Part shown: piece by piece, positions 16,480 through 25,034 of the stretch | How the letters are laid out: each line of letters starts with the position of its first letter | Numbering within the stretch: the first letter of the stretch is position 1 | Source: Trichomonas vaginalis G3 | Lineage: Eukaryota; Parabasalia; Trichomonadida; Trichomonadidae | Direction of reading: 5' to 3' | Length of the DNA: 64,000 bases | Assembly (NCBI RefSeq): GCF_026262505.1 | Contig: NC_067206.1 | Location: forward strand, 10,040,268-10,104,267 | Position numbers and translations under genes: made by a program | Notes under the pieces: model-generated | Told to the model about the DNA's origin: nothing | Databases searched by the model: none | What the model saw: only the letters and a program-made list of their open reading frames with translations

Positions 16480-17280
16480 TTACTTACCAATAAAATTTCT
16501 TTATTGTGACACTTTCTCCGGTTTATAGGACCTCTCTCATATTCTATCTTGTCATATCTAAACTCATAGTCATGTATGTCCTCTAACCATCTCATAACGG
16601 TTTCCAAACCACTTTTATCGGATGTAAAGTAAAAGCATGGATGGTTATGTATAACGTCTAAAGTTTCTAAAGAGTCTCTCAAAGTCCAGTCTACTTGGTA
16701 TTGAAAATCCCATGTGTTATAGAACGGCGGGTCCACTATAAAGAAAACATTTTCCTTGTCTTTATATTTTTCATACAAATCTGTCCAATGACATCTCACA
16801 AACTCTATACCCTCAATATATTTTTCTATGTCCTCTTTGAAAACATTTGTATAGTTGAGATATAAAACTTTTGACATAAGTGTTTCAATGTCATGAACTC
16901 TTATAGCACCACTATATAATAGTCTAGCAGATATACTATTCCAGTCTATATTCTGCTTTTTTCAAAACCTCTCTCACAATATTTTTCTTATCTAATGGTA
17001 TACGTTCCATCTTACCTATAGGTATCTTTTCTTTTAACTCTTTCAATATTTTGTTTGTGTCTGGAATATGTTTGAGACGGTCCATATAGTTGTCGAAGTC
17101 ATTGCATATAATCTTTGAGTCTGGAAATATTATATGGCACAAATGGGATATATAGAAACTTCCACCGAACAAATCTACAAATGTTAGACCATTCGGTAGT
17201 TTCTTAAGTTCTCTCAATATAATATCTTTACATTTACTCTTATTTCCAAAGAACGGTAACGGTGGTTTTGTAAAATTCAT
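16464..17280 (-). pseudogene. D12-class DNA adenine methylase (Dam-like), broken
   Basis: A fossil of the N6-adenine methyltransferase that is continuous at 54673-55515. The N-terminus has PLPFFGNKSK and FVDLFGGSFYISHL (cofactor-binding region), and the later part has FFIVDPPFYNT, the DPPY-type catalytic motif. It is broken (about one break). It is the last gene before the element's end. D12 enzymes often recognise GATC; the target here is unknown. Confidence 0.75.
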
Positions 17281-17412
17281 TTATATATAATAATAAAAAT
17301 GTTTTTACCTGAAAAGTGACAGAAAAGTGACAAAACATGAAAACATATATAATTTGTGAAAAGCTCCTGGAAGCCCTCCGAATAAAAACTTCATTTATAC
17401 TAAACATCTTCA

Positions 17413-17443
17413 GGGCTAGAGGGCACGAAGTGCCTGGAAGCCC
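17413..17443. repeat. Subterminal hairpin at the left Maverick's end
   Basis: Nested stems GGGCT...AGCCC and GGCAC-GAA-GTGCC lie within 35 bases of the element's end. CCTGGAAGCCC also occurs as a direct repeat near 17370. A hairpin of similar size is seen at the right Maverick's end. Confidence 0.55.
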
Positions 17444-17447
17444 CACT

Positions 17448-17448
17448 A

Positions 17449-17488
<40 letters not shown>

Positions 17489-17590
17489 TTCTTTATTATT
17501 TTAAATTTGCATATTTCCATCAAAAGTTCATAAGGTAAAAAATTTCGTTTATTTTTACTAAGAAAAAAAAGGTTTTTGATAATAAATTTA
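17448..17590. other. Host flank with long poly-T run
   Basis: Immediately outside the Maverick end is a run of about 35 T (17451-17485), then AT-rich sequence with no gene. The run could be a slippage-prone flank or partly a sequencing artefact. Confidence 0.7.
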
Positions 17591-17823
17591 TTTTATTTCG
17601 AAAAAGTAGCAATAATCGTAAAAGGGTATTGATAGGCTTGCTAAAGTAACTAATTTTAGCTGTCAAATACTTTTGTATTTTGAAGTAAATTAGTATAAAT
17701 TTGTTTTTACTTTTATTTCGAAAAAGTAACAATAATCGTAAAAGGGTATTGATAGGCTTGCTAAAGTAACTAATTTTAGCTGTCAAATACTTTTGTATTT
17801 TGAAGTAAATTAGTATAAATTTG
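17591..17823. repeat. 120-bp tandem duplication
   Basis: Two copies (17591-17703 and 17711-17823) of a 113-base sequence beginning TTTTATTTCGAAAAAGTA, nearly identical, with a 120-base period. It lies about 145 bases outside the Maverick end. Confidence 0.9.
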
Positions 17824-17873
17824 ATATTATTTTAACTCCCTTTGAAAACCTCAATTTTCCATACAGATGGAAC

Positions 17874-17918
17874 GGGAATAGCATCCAATATTCCCTGAGA
17901 ATGGTTACGCATTCTCAG
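17874..17918. repeat. Two adjacent small hairpins
   Basis: GGGAATA-8 nt-TATTCCC (17874-17895) directly followed by CTGAGAAT-8 nt-ATTCTCAG (17895-17918). They lie about 50 bases past the stop codon of the minus-strand gene at 17966, so they could act in its 3' end. Confidence 0.45.
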
Positions 17919-17965
17919 TTCCCTCTATATTTCGAACGAAGCTCTCATCGGTCTTTTTTTTAATA

Positions 17966-19141
17966 CTAAACGTTTTTTTCCCTGTCACTTTTAGCTAAAA
18001 TTTGGGTTTGCCCAATCTTTTCATTGTATTTACTCATGTATTCATCGAAATCATCTGGTTTTATCATTGGAAACTTTGTATACACATTAATAAAGAATGG
18101 ATATGTAATGGAGTAGTCACTTATCTTCTTATTACTGAAATTCGATGTGATCTGTGTGAAAAGTCTTTCCTGAATCTCTTGTTTCATAGTCTTATAGGCC
18201 TTATCTATCAAAACCGATACAATCTCTCGTGCAACTTGAATGTTTCCATCAGGATTCATGATGATTTCAAGGTAATTTCTCGGCAAAAAGTTATAAAAAT
18301 TCTTAACCAACAAAGATTTGCCGTATGGATGGCAGGAATCGTGGAATTGGTATACGAGCTTCTTAACATCACGATCCCTGCGCATTTTGCTTAATTGTTC
18401 GGAAATCATTTCGAAAATTATTTTTGAATCAAAAACAGAAGTATCAGGAGATATGGCGTAAATAAACAATGAATAGAAATGTCTTTCAAATAAGTCTTCG
18501 AGTTTGAACTTGAGGTTCTCTCTCTTTAGATATAGTTGGTAAATCAAAAACAAATAGTCGGGATTAACGCGCTGATTGGTAAAAAGAATCTTTTCAAACT
18601 GGGCATCCGTAAGGATGAACGAACTAATTCCTGAAACGAGGAAATCAAAAAGAAAAACAAAAGAAGTCGGATTAAAATTATCTACTAAGCAATTAAACAT
18701 ATCTTGTGAGTACTTCATAAATACTTTGTCTTTCATGTCAGATGACCTTAAATAACTGAAAAATTTGTTAAAATACGTTTGAGCTGTCCTTAACTTGAAA
18801 ACTGTGCATTGTGTAGGGTAGAACGTAACTTTTCTGATCAATGAGTAAAAATATTCTCCAACCTCGTTGCTGTCCAAAATAATATCAAAAATTTTGTTTT
18901 TCGCGTACCGTAATAAATCAGCAAAGTCTGTTGAAATGGAATTATTTTCATCAAATATGAGATTCATAATCATGTTGAGGATTCTTGGCGATGAAAAGAA
19001 GTCCGATAAATTCTGATTGATTTGTTCTTTTTTGTAAAGCTGTATCTTAAGATCGTGCGAGCCAATCACAGTTCGGAGACTCTGTTCATCGATATCAAAG
19101 TCACCTTCTAATATACGACTTAGTGTTGACTTTGATATCAT
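17966..19141 (-). CDS. SAPS-like (Sit4/PP6-associated) protein, tentative
   Basis: 391 residues, all-helical. The N-terminus has a run of acidic and hydrophobic helices, then LKIQLYKKEQINQNLSDFFS, which resembles the entry of SAPS-domain subunits (short motif, 'N..L..F...P..L'). The remaining repeats (FADLLRYAKNKIFDIIL and similar) look HEAT-like. SAPS proteins are regulatory subunits of PP6-type phosphatases. The match is by pattern only; a generic armadillo-fold protein is the alternative. An Inr-like site lies just upstream. Confidence 0.45.
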   Translation of the reverse strand: MISKSTLSRILEGDFDIDEQSLRTVIGSHDLKIQLYKKEQINQNLSDFFSSPRILNMIMNLIFDENNSISTDFADLLRYAKNKIFDIILDSNEVGEYFYSLIRKVTFYPTQCTVFKLRTAQTYFNKFFSYLRSSDMKDKVFMKYSQDMFNCLVDNFNPTSFVFLFDFLVSGISSFILTDAQFEKILFTNQRVNPDYLFLIYQLYLKRENLKFKLEDLFERHFYSLFIYAISPDTSVFDSKIIFEMISEQLSKMRRDRDVKKLVYQFHDSCHPYGKSLLVKNFYNFLPRNYLEIIMNPDGNIQVAREIVSVLIDKAYKTMKQEIQERLFTQITSNFSNKKISDYSITYPFFINVYTKFPMIKPDDFDEYMSKYNEKIGQTQILAKSDREKNV

Positions 19142-19146
19142 ATGAA

Positions 19147-19152
19147 AAGTGA
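19147..19152 (-). promoter_or_regulatory. Inr-like start site
   Basis: TCACTT on the minus strand fits the trichomonad initiator TCA(+1)YTW, with the +1 A nine bases before the ATG at 19141. Confidence 0.5.
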
Positions 19153-20259
19153 TCTAGTCAAGAAAAGAGGAGAAAAAAAATATTTATTCTGAAGTTTTTG
19201 ATTTTTCCAAAGAAATACAAATTAGATTCTCAAACATAGGATTATTTTTGATTCAAATGCTGATCGGTATTAAATTTTGAATAGTTTACATCTAAAATTT
19301 CGAAGCCGCCTTTGACGAAAATGTTAAATTTATCAAAAATTCGAGCTCATCTAGGCTGTTGTTAGTTTTTTTAATAATGACATCTATCAAAAAGTGAATG
19401 AGCAATTAAATTTTTGGAAAATTTTGCCACCAATTAATTTTTTTAAACAGAAAATGCAAGCGAATTGAATGTAACTACCAATATATATCTGGTTTATTCA
19501 ATTCCTAAATTTGAATTCACGAAAAAAAAATTCCTAAATTTGCTTTTTCTGAGGAATGACTATAGACAAAAAAATCTGTTACTTCACTTAATATGAAGTA
19601 CTAATTTACTTTCTCATATAGAATATATTAATGCTTGTGTTTTGAGTTTTAGTATCAAATTGAGTTGAAAAAAACAAAATAAAATATTGAATTTTTCGAA
19701 CTCATTTATCTAACATTAATTATAAGAAAAATATGAGCATATTTACCAGAAAGTAAATTTCTATAATAATTAATTCATATTAAAGTGAATTTTTATTAGA
19801 TTGAATTGAAAAAATAAATTAGGAAAGAAGTTCTGAATGAATCCGGAACTCATTATGATCCTATCAGAAAAACAATAGATATATTCAAATGCTGTTCGGC
19901 ATTAAAAGCAAAAATAATCATATACCTGAGAATTACACTTTTCCGACATTTTCGGGTCGCTTCACGCCCCTGACAAAACATCGGGAAAGTGTAAATTTTC
20001 TCAATACCTTTCTAACGGCTTTGTTATTCTATTGCAAAACTGAAAAGATGAAGTAAAAAAGTTTCACGCAATTTGAATGAATCAGTTCACCAAACGGCAA
20101 AATTTTCGATTGAAGTGAAATAACATATTTTTGTGCCCATAATATAAGCAAAAGAAAGACCGATCAAAATTGTTATCTCATACTTGGCTTTCAACTGTGT
20201 CAATTTTTCTACGATACTGATGTTGTAAAAAAAAACAGGGAGAGAAAAAAAAATTTCGG
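19153..20259. other. Gene-free AT-rich stretch with one hairpin repeat
   Basis: About 1.1 kb with no supported gene on either strand. It contains the hairpin described at 19928-20002 and otherwise low-complexity AT-rich DNA. Confidence 0.7.
19928..20002. repeat. Host hairpin with CGCTTCACGCC apex (copy 1)
   Basis: A 75-base inverted repeat: arms GAGAATTACACTTTTCCGA and its complement TCGGGAAAGTGTAAATTTTC, with the apex GGGTCGCTTCACGCCC and then TGACAAAA. A second hairpin with different arms but the same apex lies at 36888-37014. Confidence 0.75.
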
Positions 20260-20931
20260 ATGGCGAACGGATCTCGATTCGATGCATTGCTGAATCAAGT
20301 TCAAAGTAAACTTGACCAGCTAGAAAATGCGAAAGAAGAATTCGAATCGTATGATCTAGAGCAAAAAAAGAATACTGTTTCAAGAGGACTTCGAGAATTA
20401 AATCAATGTCAAAATAATATTATGGAAATGGATCGTCTTGTTCAAACAATGCCAATGAGAGATAGAGAATTCTTTGTTCAAGATATTGCAACGTGTAAAA
20501 GTTCCCATAAAAATCTGTTAGTTGCGTATAACAAACTTGATGAAGAAGTTAAGCGTCTTATATTAATTGATGAAGCTCAGAGAAATTCTGGAGTTGATCA
20601 AGACTCTTTAAATCGTACTGCAGCAAAACTTGATAACGCAAACCAAAATCTTTCAGAAGCTATCTCTCTTGGAGGTAAGGTTATCGCAGGGCAAGAAAAA
20701 GCAATGAACACACTAGCTGAAGATCGTCAAGCACTTGTTCGAATTGATAAAAACGTTGATAACATCATGGATGAAACGAGTAAAGCTAACAAGCTGGCAA
20801 ATTCAATGTGTGGTCGTGCTTGTTTGAATGGTAGTTTAGCATGGATCATCGCTTTACTTCTTGGATTGGTATTTGCCGCTTTATTAATTTTGAGGATCCG
20901 CAAGATCGGACCTTTCAAGAAAAAGGCCTAA
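20260..20931 (+). CDS. Qb-SNARE, Vti1-like
   Basis: 223 residues. An N-terminal helical region (FDALLNQVQSKLDQLENA...) is followed by a SNARE helix at about residues 125-187 (LDNANQNLSEAISLGGKVI through ALVRIDKNVDNIMDETSK). A C-terminal membrane anchor follows (about 191-211, AWIIALLLGLVFAALLIL). Size and layout fit Qb-SNAREs of the Vti1/Gos1 type, which join SNARE bundles in Golgi-endosome or ER-Golgi fusion. The short tail after the anchor is basic (RIRKIGPFKKK). Vti1-like is the preferred call; Gos1 or membrin cannot be excluded. The gene stands alone with no intron. Confidence 0.7.
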   Translation: MANGSRFDALLNQVQSKLDQLENAKEEFESYDLEQKKNTVSRGLRELNQCQNNIMEMDRLVQTMPMRDREFFVQDIATCKSSHKNLLVAYNKLDEEVKRLILIDEAQRNSGVDQDSLNRTAAKLDNANQNLSEAISLGGKVIAGQEKAMNTLAEDRQALVRIDKNVDNIMDETSKANKLANSMCGRACLNGSLAWIIALLLGLVFAALLILRIRKIGPFKKKA

Positions 20932-21639
20932 TTTACTATCTTATTTTTAGTTTTGTTCGGATATTTCGTTTTATATATTTTATTTGTTTAATAAAATTCA
21001 CTATTATTGTTAACTTAAGTAAGTGTTTTGAGCTCGAAACGCAGTACCAGAATAATTTTTCATTATTATTATAACTATTATGGAAATATTATTCATATTT
21101 TTACTTCTAAGCAATATCAATGCCTGAATTCTTGGTATTCAAATACACATATGTAGGGCAAGCTAATCTCATCTTATAGTAAAATAACATAAAACGAATT
21201 TTCTATTTTGAAAAGTAAATTTCCCAGATTTTTTTGATTATTTTTATTGAAAATTTTTATATGATTTTTTTTTGGAATGAAAAAATGAATTTAAAGAGGT
21301 ATCAATACGATAGTTGCATATAGTTATTCATATAATAATTGCATAATTAGGAATATTATCAAATTATTGATTATGAATAGAAATTTTATATCTAATCTAG
21401 ATTTCATGCCATATTTTTCTAATTTGCACTATATGATATTGAATTTCCAGTTATGGACTGCCGAATACGAGAATACAAAGCACATTTTCGCCCCAATCTA
21501 CAATTTATCACTCAAAATTAATTTAATAAAGTATTTACATAGATTTGACTCTATTATGAAAGATGATCATAAGAAAAACAATTAAATAAGAGGTTTTAAG
21601 ACTATAAAGCATTACTTTAATAAAGTATATAAAACAATA
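20932..21639. other. Gene-free AT-rich intergenic stretch
   Basis: About 0.7 kb between a plus-strand and a minus-strand stop codon. A 72-codon open frame at 21367-21585 has AT-driven composition and no recognisable features. Nothing else was seen. Confidence 0.65.
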
Positions 21640-23526
21640 TTATTTAGTTCTTTGATAGATTGTAGTATAAGCAGTTTTGTATATTTGCTTCCATTTAGCG
21701 CTATTTGGCTGAGGTTTGAAAGTCACTTCGTCAAATTCTTTTCTAACTATTACGTAAGAAACATTTAATCTGTCTATTGCATACGTGTTTTCAGGGTTTC
21801 TCTCTAAGTGACTAATAATTGCCATTCTTTCCTGGTCGGGAAGATTATGAGATGCTAACCAGCCTCTGTAACCCAAAAAAACTTGTCTTCCTGCAAGACA
21901 TACAACAGGGTTCCTGTGGTCTGAATCAGAAATCCAAATAGAGTCGTAAGGCGTGTTCTTTATGATAAATCTTGCAACTGTGTACTCTTCAAGGCCTCTA
22001 CCAGGCCATAGCTTATGGGAATACTGGAAGCATAAGATAACTGATATTAATCCACTGGCAATGCAGAAAATAAAAAGAACGATAGAAATAATTTTTCCGA
22101 AATTCTTATATCGGAAAAGTGACACCATATAATATGCAATTCCAGCACAAGCCAAAGGTATATAGGCAGCATTAAAGACTTTTGTGTTATCTAAAGCCCA
22201 TGGCTGATAAACAAGATAGTTGCTGAGTAAAAATACGAAAAGAGATGGTATATAATAAGATAATTTTTCTGAATCTAAAGATATTGGAACATGAACAACA
22301 CTCAGTACAAAGAAAGCTCCTAATGCATACCACCATAACTTTAATTGGCTTGCTTGCCCAATTTCTTGTCCAATTGGCATCAATTTCATGAAATTATTCG
22401 ATTCTACGCGTTTGAAATAAGGAAGGAACTGAGGAACTCCGACACTTATAGCAATAATACCAAGAACGAAATAGCATCCAACCAATTTGCATACTTTTGA
22501 CTTTTTTACGCGAATTAGTTGAATTAATCCAAAACATGAGCCCCATTCCATTAAAGCAATGATGGAATGCGGATGAACTTGCGGTAGAATACCAACTATG
22601 AGCGCTACTGCTATGAATTGTGAGTAATTCTGGTTGTTTAAGGTACTCATCAAAATTGAAATCGCTCCCCAAGCGAGAGGGATCGAAAACAGGGAAGCGC
22701 GTTGTGGTAAAAGAATGTGAACAATCGTCTGGAACCAAAATTCTTCTCTGCCCTTTCCCCAGTAATGAACAAAATCAATATTCCATTCTTTTCTGATTTC
22801 TCTGTAGAAATATTGAGTGAAACCTAAACCGCCTGTAAATATGAATAAGTATGGTGCGACGCAACAAGCTGCTTCACTCTTTGAAAGTCGAAATGTGATA
22901 TTTGAAAGAATAATGAAAATAGAAAATATGTAAATGATAGAAGGAATCGCAGCGCTGTCATGTATTGTTGCGTCGTAGCATGATATCAAGACAGCTGAAT
23001 AAAAGTTTGGAATAAAAGGATAAGCTAAATTTTCGTGTGCATAAAATGGAGACAATATGTCAAGTAGATTCTTTCTGTGTTTGTTGCATCCGTATACAAA
23101 TGAGGTGATAAGATTCATATGGAAGGGGAAATCGCCATAAGCAGCTCCCATCGTTTCATTTCCTTTGTATAAGAGACCATACCATATAAGATATCCAATA
23201 ATAACTGATGGTATTAATGTTCCTATTATGTATACAATAAGTTTGAATGGTTTTGGACTGATAATTTTTCTATTCTTTCGTAAACAGTAGATAATTATTG
23301 AAATAGTAAATAATATTGCATTGTGAACTAATCCATGTAGAAAATCTAATGGAATATTCATTGAAGCAATGAAAAATATCCAGGCAGATAAATGAATTCC
23401 GAAAGTTGAACCAATTGCTACTCTAGTGACAACATCAAAGTATTTCTGAAGAAATAATGACATTATTTCGAATCCGAAATATGATGCTGAAGCAACTGAT
23501 AACCAAATTAATAAGAAACTTAACAT
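21640..23526 (-). CDS. Polytopic membrane protein, GT-C glycosyltransferase-like
   Basis: 628 residues with about 12-13 hydrophobic helices and a soluble C-terminal 110 residues. The first large loop has YGDFPFHMNLITSF, an acidic/His loop of the kind that carries GT-C catalytic residues. After helix 5 comes LPQRASLFSIPLAWG. The C-terminal part reads DSIWISDSDHRNPVVCLAGR and VFLGYRGWLASHNL, a pattern seen in bacterial-type GT-C-like membrane proteins. Probably an ER enzyme using lipid-linked sugars; the substrate is unknown. The bacterial flavour raises possible lateral transfer. An Inr-like TCATAA lies 12 bases upstream of the ATG. Confidence 0.55.
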   Translation of the reverse strand: MLSFLLIWLSVASASYFGFEIMSLFLQKYFDVVTRVAIGSTFGIHLSAWIFFIASMNIPLDFLHGLVHNAILFTISIIIYCLRKNRKIISPKPFKLIVYIIGTLIPSVIIGYLIWYGLLYKGNETMGAAYGDFPFHMNLITSFVYGCNKHRKNLLDILSPFYAHENLAYPFIPNFYSAVLISCYDATIHDSAAIPSIIYIFSIFIILSNITFRLSKSEAACCVAPYLFIFTGGLGFTQYFYREIRKEWNIDFVHYWGKGREEFWFQTIVHILLPQRASLFSIPLAWGAISILMSTLNNQNYSQFIAVALIVGILPQVHPHSIIALMEWGSCFGLIQLIRVKKSKVCKLVGCYFVLGIIAISVGVPQFLPYFKRVESNNFMKLMPIGQEIGQASQLKLWWYALGAFFVLSVVHVPISLDSEKLSYYIPSLFVFLLSNYLVYQPWALDNTKVFNAAYIPLACAGIAYYMVSLFRYKNFGKIISIVLFIFCIASGLISVILCFQYSHKLWPGRGLEEYTVARFIIKNTPYDSIWISDSDHRNPVVCLAGRQVFLGYRGWLASHNLPDQERMAIISHLERNPENTYAIDRLNVSYVIVRKEFDEVTFKPQPNSAKWKQIYKTAYTTIYQRTK

Positions 23527-23535
23527 AAAAATAAC

Positions 23536-23541
23536 TTATGA
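23536..23541 (-). promoter_or_regulatory. Inr-like start site
   Basis: Minus-strand TCATAA fits TCA(+1)YW, with +1 twelve-odd bases before the ATG at 23526. Confidence 0.4.
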
Positions 23542-23851
23542 ATGTATCCATTTGACTTAGTTTAGAACTCAGAAATCATTTGCTTAAATATTGATTTCAT
23601 TTTATTGAATTTATATTCAAATGATTTTATTTGATTCGTATTTGGTTAATATCAGCGAAGATCAGTTAATACTAACTAATCACACATAAAATATGTAATA
23701 AAATCAGAAATTTAATGAATTTTGTAAAAAATTATTCTTCAATTAACTATTTTTGGCCTAAAATTTGTGATAATCAGAATTTCCATTAAATATTATTTAT
23801 AATTACACTAATAACGAATATGAATCTATTTAAAATACCCATGAGATTTTG

Positions 23852-23857
23852 TCACTT
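23852..23857 (+). promoter_or_regulatory. Inr-like start site
   Basis: TCACTT fits the trichomonad initiator. The +1 A at 23854 is 15 bases before the ATG at 23869. Confidence 0.55.
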
Positions 23858-23868
23858 TTTATTGGGGT

Positions 23869-24720
23869 ATGAAGCGTAGTTTTACTCAGCGTTTCCCAAA
23901 TATTACTGCAACAGAATTCATACAAACAAGACTTAGAAATGCAGATTTTGAAAAACAAATACACACAGAAGGAAATGGAGCCCTTCTTGAGTGGCTTCCA
24001 ACAAAATTTTCGTGTCTAGTTAGATTTAGAATAAATGTTGGATGGTCGGATCCAGTTCAACGAATGCTCGGTAGTGATGAAGTGGTAGTTAATGAAACGA
24101 GAAATTTTACAACTGAAAATTTCAAACAGATTATTAGCTCTAATATCAAAACAAATCTTCCATACCTTTCCGCACAGATATCGAGAACGATTGAAGATTG
24201 CAAAGATGGCTGCATCGAAACTCTTACTCTCGAAATTAAATATAATGGCGGAACATTTCGAGATCAAATCGCAAATGACTTCTTCAAAGCCATAGCGAAA
24301 CACATCTTCCCTCTTAATAACAGCGAGATTGTTGTCCATAACATAGATCCAAGGCCAGTTGCTGGATTATTTGTTCCTCCTCGCCATGCATCACAATATT
24401 TAGCCATTCATTCCCAGTTGCAAGGACTCAGAGAAGCATCAGAAGAATACTTAGTAACCATAGATAAAGCAAAAATCGACAGAAAACCGTTACAAATACC
24501 AAATACAAATCAATTGAACCAGGTTTGCACATTACTCGAACCAGATAGGTTTTCTATCCAGAAGGAAATCGATGAAATGAAAGTTGAAGCTCAAAGATCT
24601 GATCGCATCGTCCAAGAAATCAAAAAGACGCGAGAGCAAGTTAAGCCAGGTAATTCTCTACCAATGTTCCTTATTGCGACATGCGCTGCTGTTATTTTTT
24701 ACGTTGCTTCAAATACTTGA
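23869..24720 (+). CDS. Tail-anchored protein with possible START-like domain
   Basis: 283 residues. Residues 1-170 alternate strands and helices in a way that recalls START/VASt-type lipid-binding folds (TEFIQTRLRNADFEKQIHTE; EWLPTKFSCLVRFRINVGW). Residues about 225-258 form a charged helix, and the last 20 (LPMFLIATCAAVIFYVAS) are a membrane anchor, so the protein faces the cytosol from an organelle membrane. The fold call is weak; the tail anchor is clear. Lipid transfer at membranes would fit but is inference. Confidence 0.5.
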   Translation: MKRSFTQRFPNITATEFIQTRLRNADFEKQIHTEGNGALLEWLPTKFSCLVRFRINVGWSDPVQRMLGSDEVVVNETRNFTTENFKQIISSNIKTNLPYLSAQISRTIEDCKDGCIETLTLEIKYNGGTFRDQIANDFFKAIAKHIFPLNNSEIVVHNIDPRPVAGLFVPPRHASQYLAIHSQLQGLREASEEYLVTIDKAKIDRKPLQIPNTNQLNQVCTLLEPDRFSIQKEIDEMKVEAQRSDRIVQEIKKTREQVKPGNSLPMFLIATCAAVIFYVASNT

Positions 24721-25034
24721 TTTTTATCAACCTCAGAGAACTGCTAAATCATATGTTTGTAAGATTGGAATTATGCTCCAATCCATAGAGGTGAATTTTA
24801 TTTTGTTTTCTTTATATTGAATTTTGTTTTATGTTAAAATATTTGATATTTCATAGTTCTATCATCAGAAAATATTTCAAAAGTCAAAAATTTTAATGTT
24901 GGAAGGCACGAACATTGACATTCATGTGTTTACATACATTAAATGTAAAACAAGTGGTTGTGAAAGACTTGAATATAAGTTACAACTTTTGAAGGAATAT
25001 TAGTCAATTTTTTTTTGACTAGTCAAAAATTTTA
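24721..25034. other. Intergenic region with 17-bp direct repeat and hairpin
   Basis: AGTCAAAAATTTTAATG occurs at about 24881 and again at 25020, where it includes the ATG of the ankyrin gene. Just before the second copy, AGTCAA-T8-TTGACT can fold. A 35-codon frame starts at the first copy but has no recognisable features. Confidence 0.5.

Larger units (their letters stand above)
1..17447. mobile_element. Maverick/Polinton element, right-hand part (left Maverick)
   Basis: A virus-like DNA transposon identified by its gene set: packaging ATPase, protein-primed type PolB, retroviral-like integrase, helicase C-terminus, penton-like minor capsid genes and a fibre-like gene, densely packed on both strands. 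The element ends at about 17447: read inward on the minus strand it begins AGTGGGGCTTCC, fitting the AG start of Polinton termini, and it borders a poly-T run. Its other terminus lies outside the window, so terminal repeats and the target duplication cannot be checked. PolB, integrase, the methylase and some virion genes are broken (several breaks in all), so it is a fossil, older than the right-hand Maverick. Confidence 0.9.
23527..23868. other. Divergent intergenic region
   Basis: 340 AT-rich bases between two divergent genes. It holds an Inr-like site at each end (minus strand 23536-23541, plus strand 23852-23857) and no gene. Confidence 0.6.

Noticed and set aside
17451-17485. Poly-T run as an assembly gap or a poly-A tail of a retroelement
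   Set aside because: It abuts the Maverick end exactly and shows no retroelement features beside it; an artefact in run length is possible but not provable here.
21367-21585. 72-codon frame between the SNARE and GT-C-like genes
   Set aside because: AT-driven composition, no promoter, no features; chance length in AT-rich DNA.
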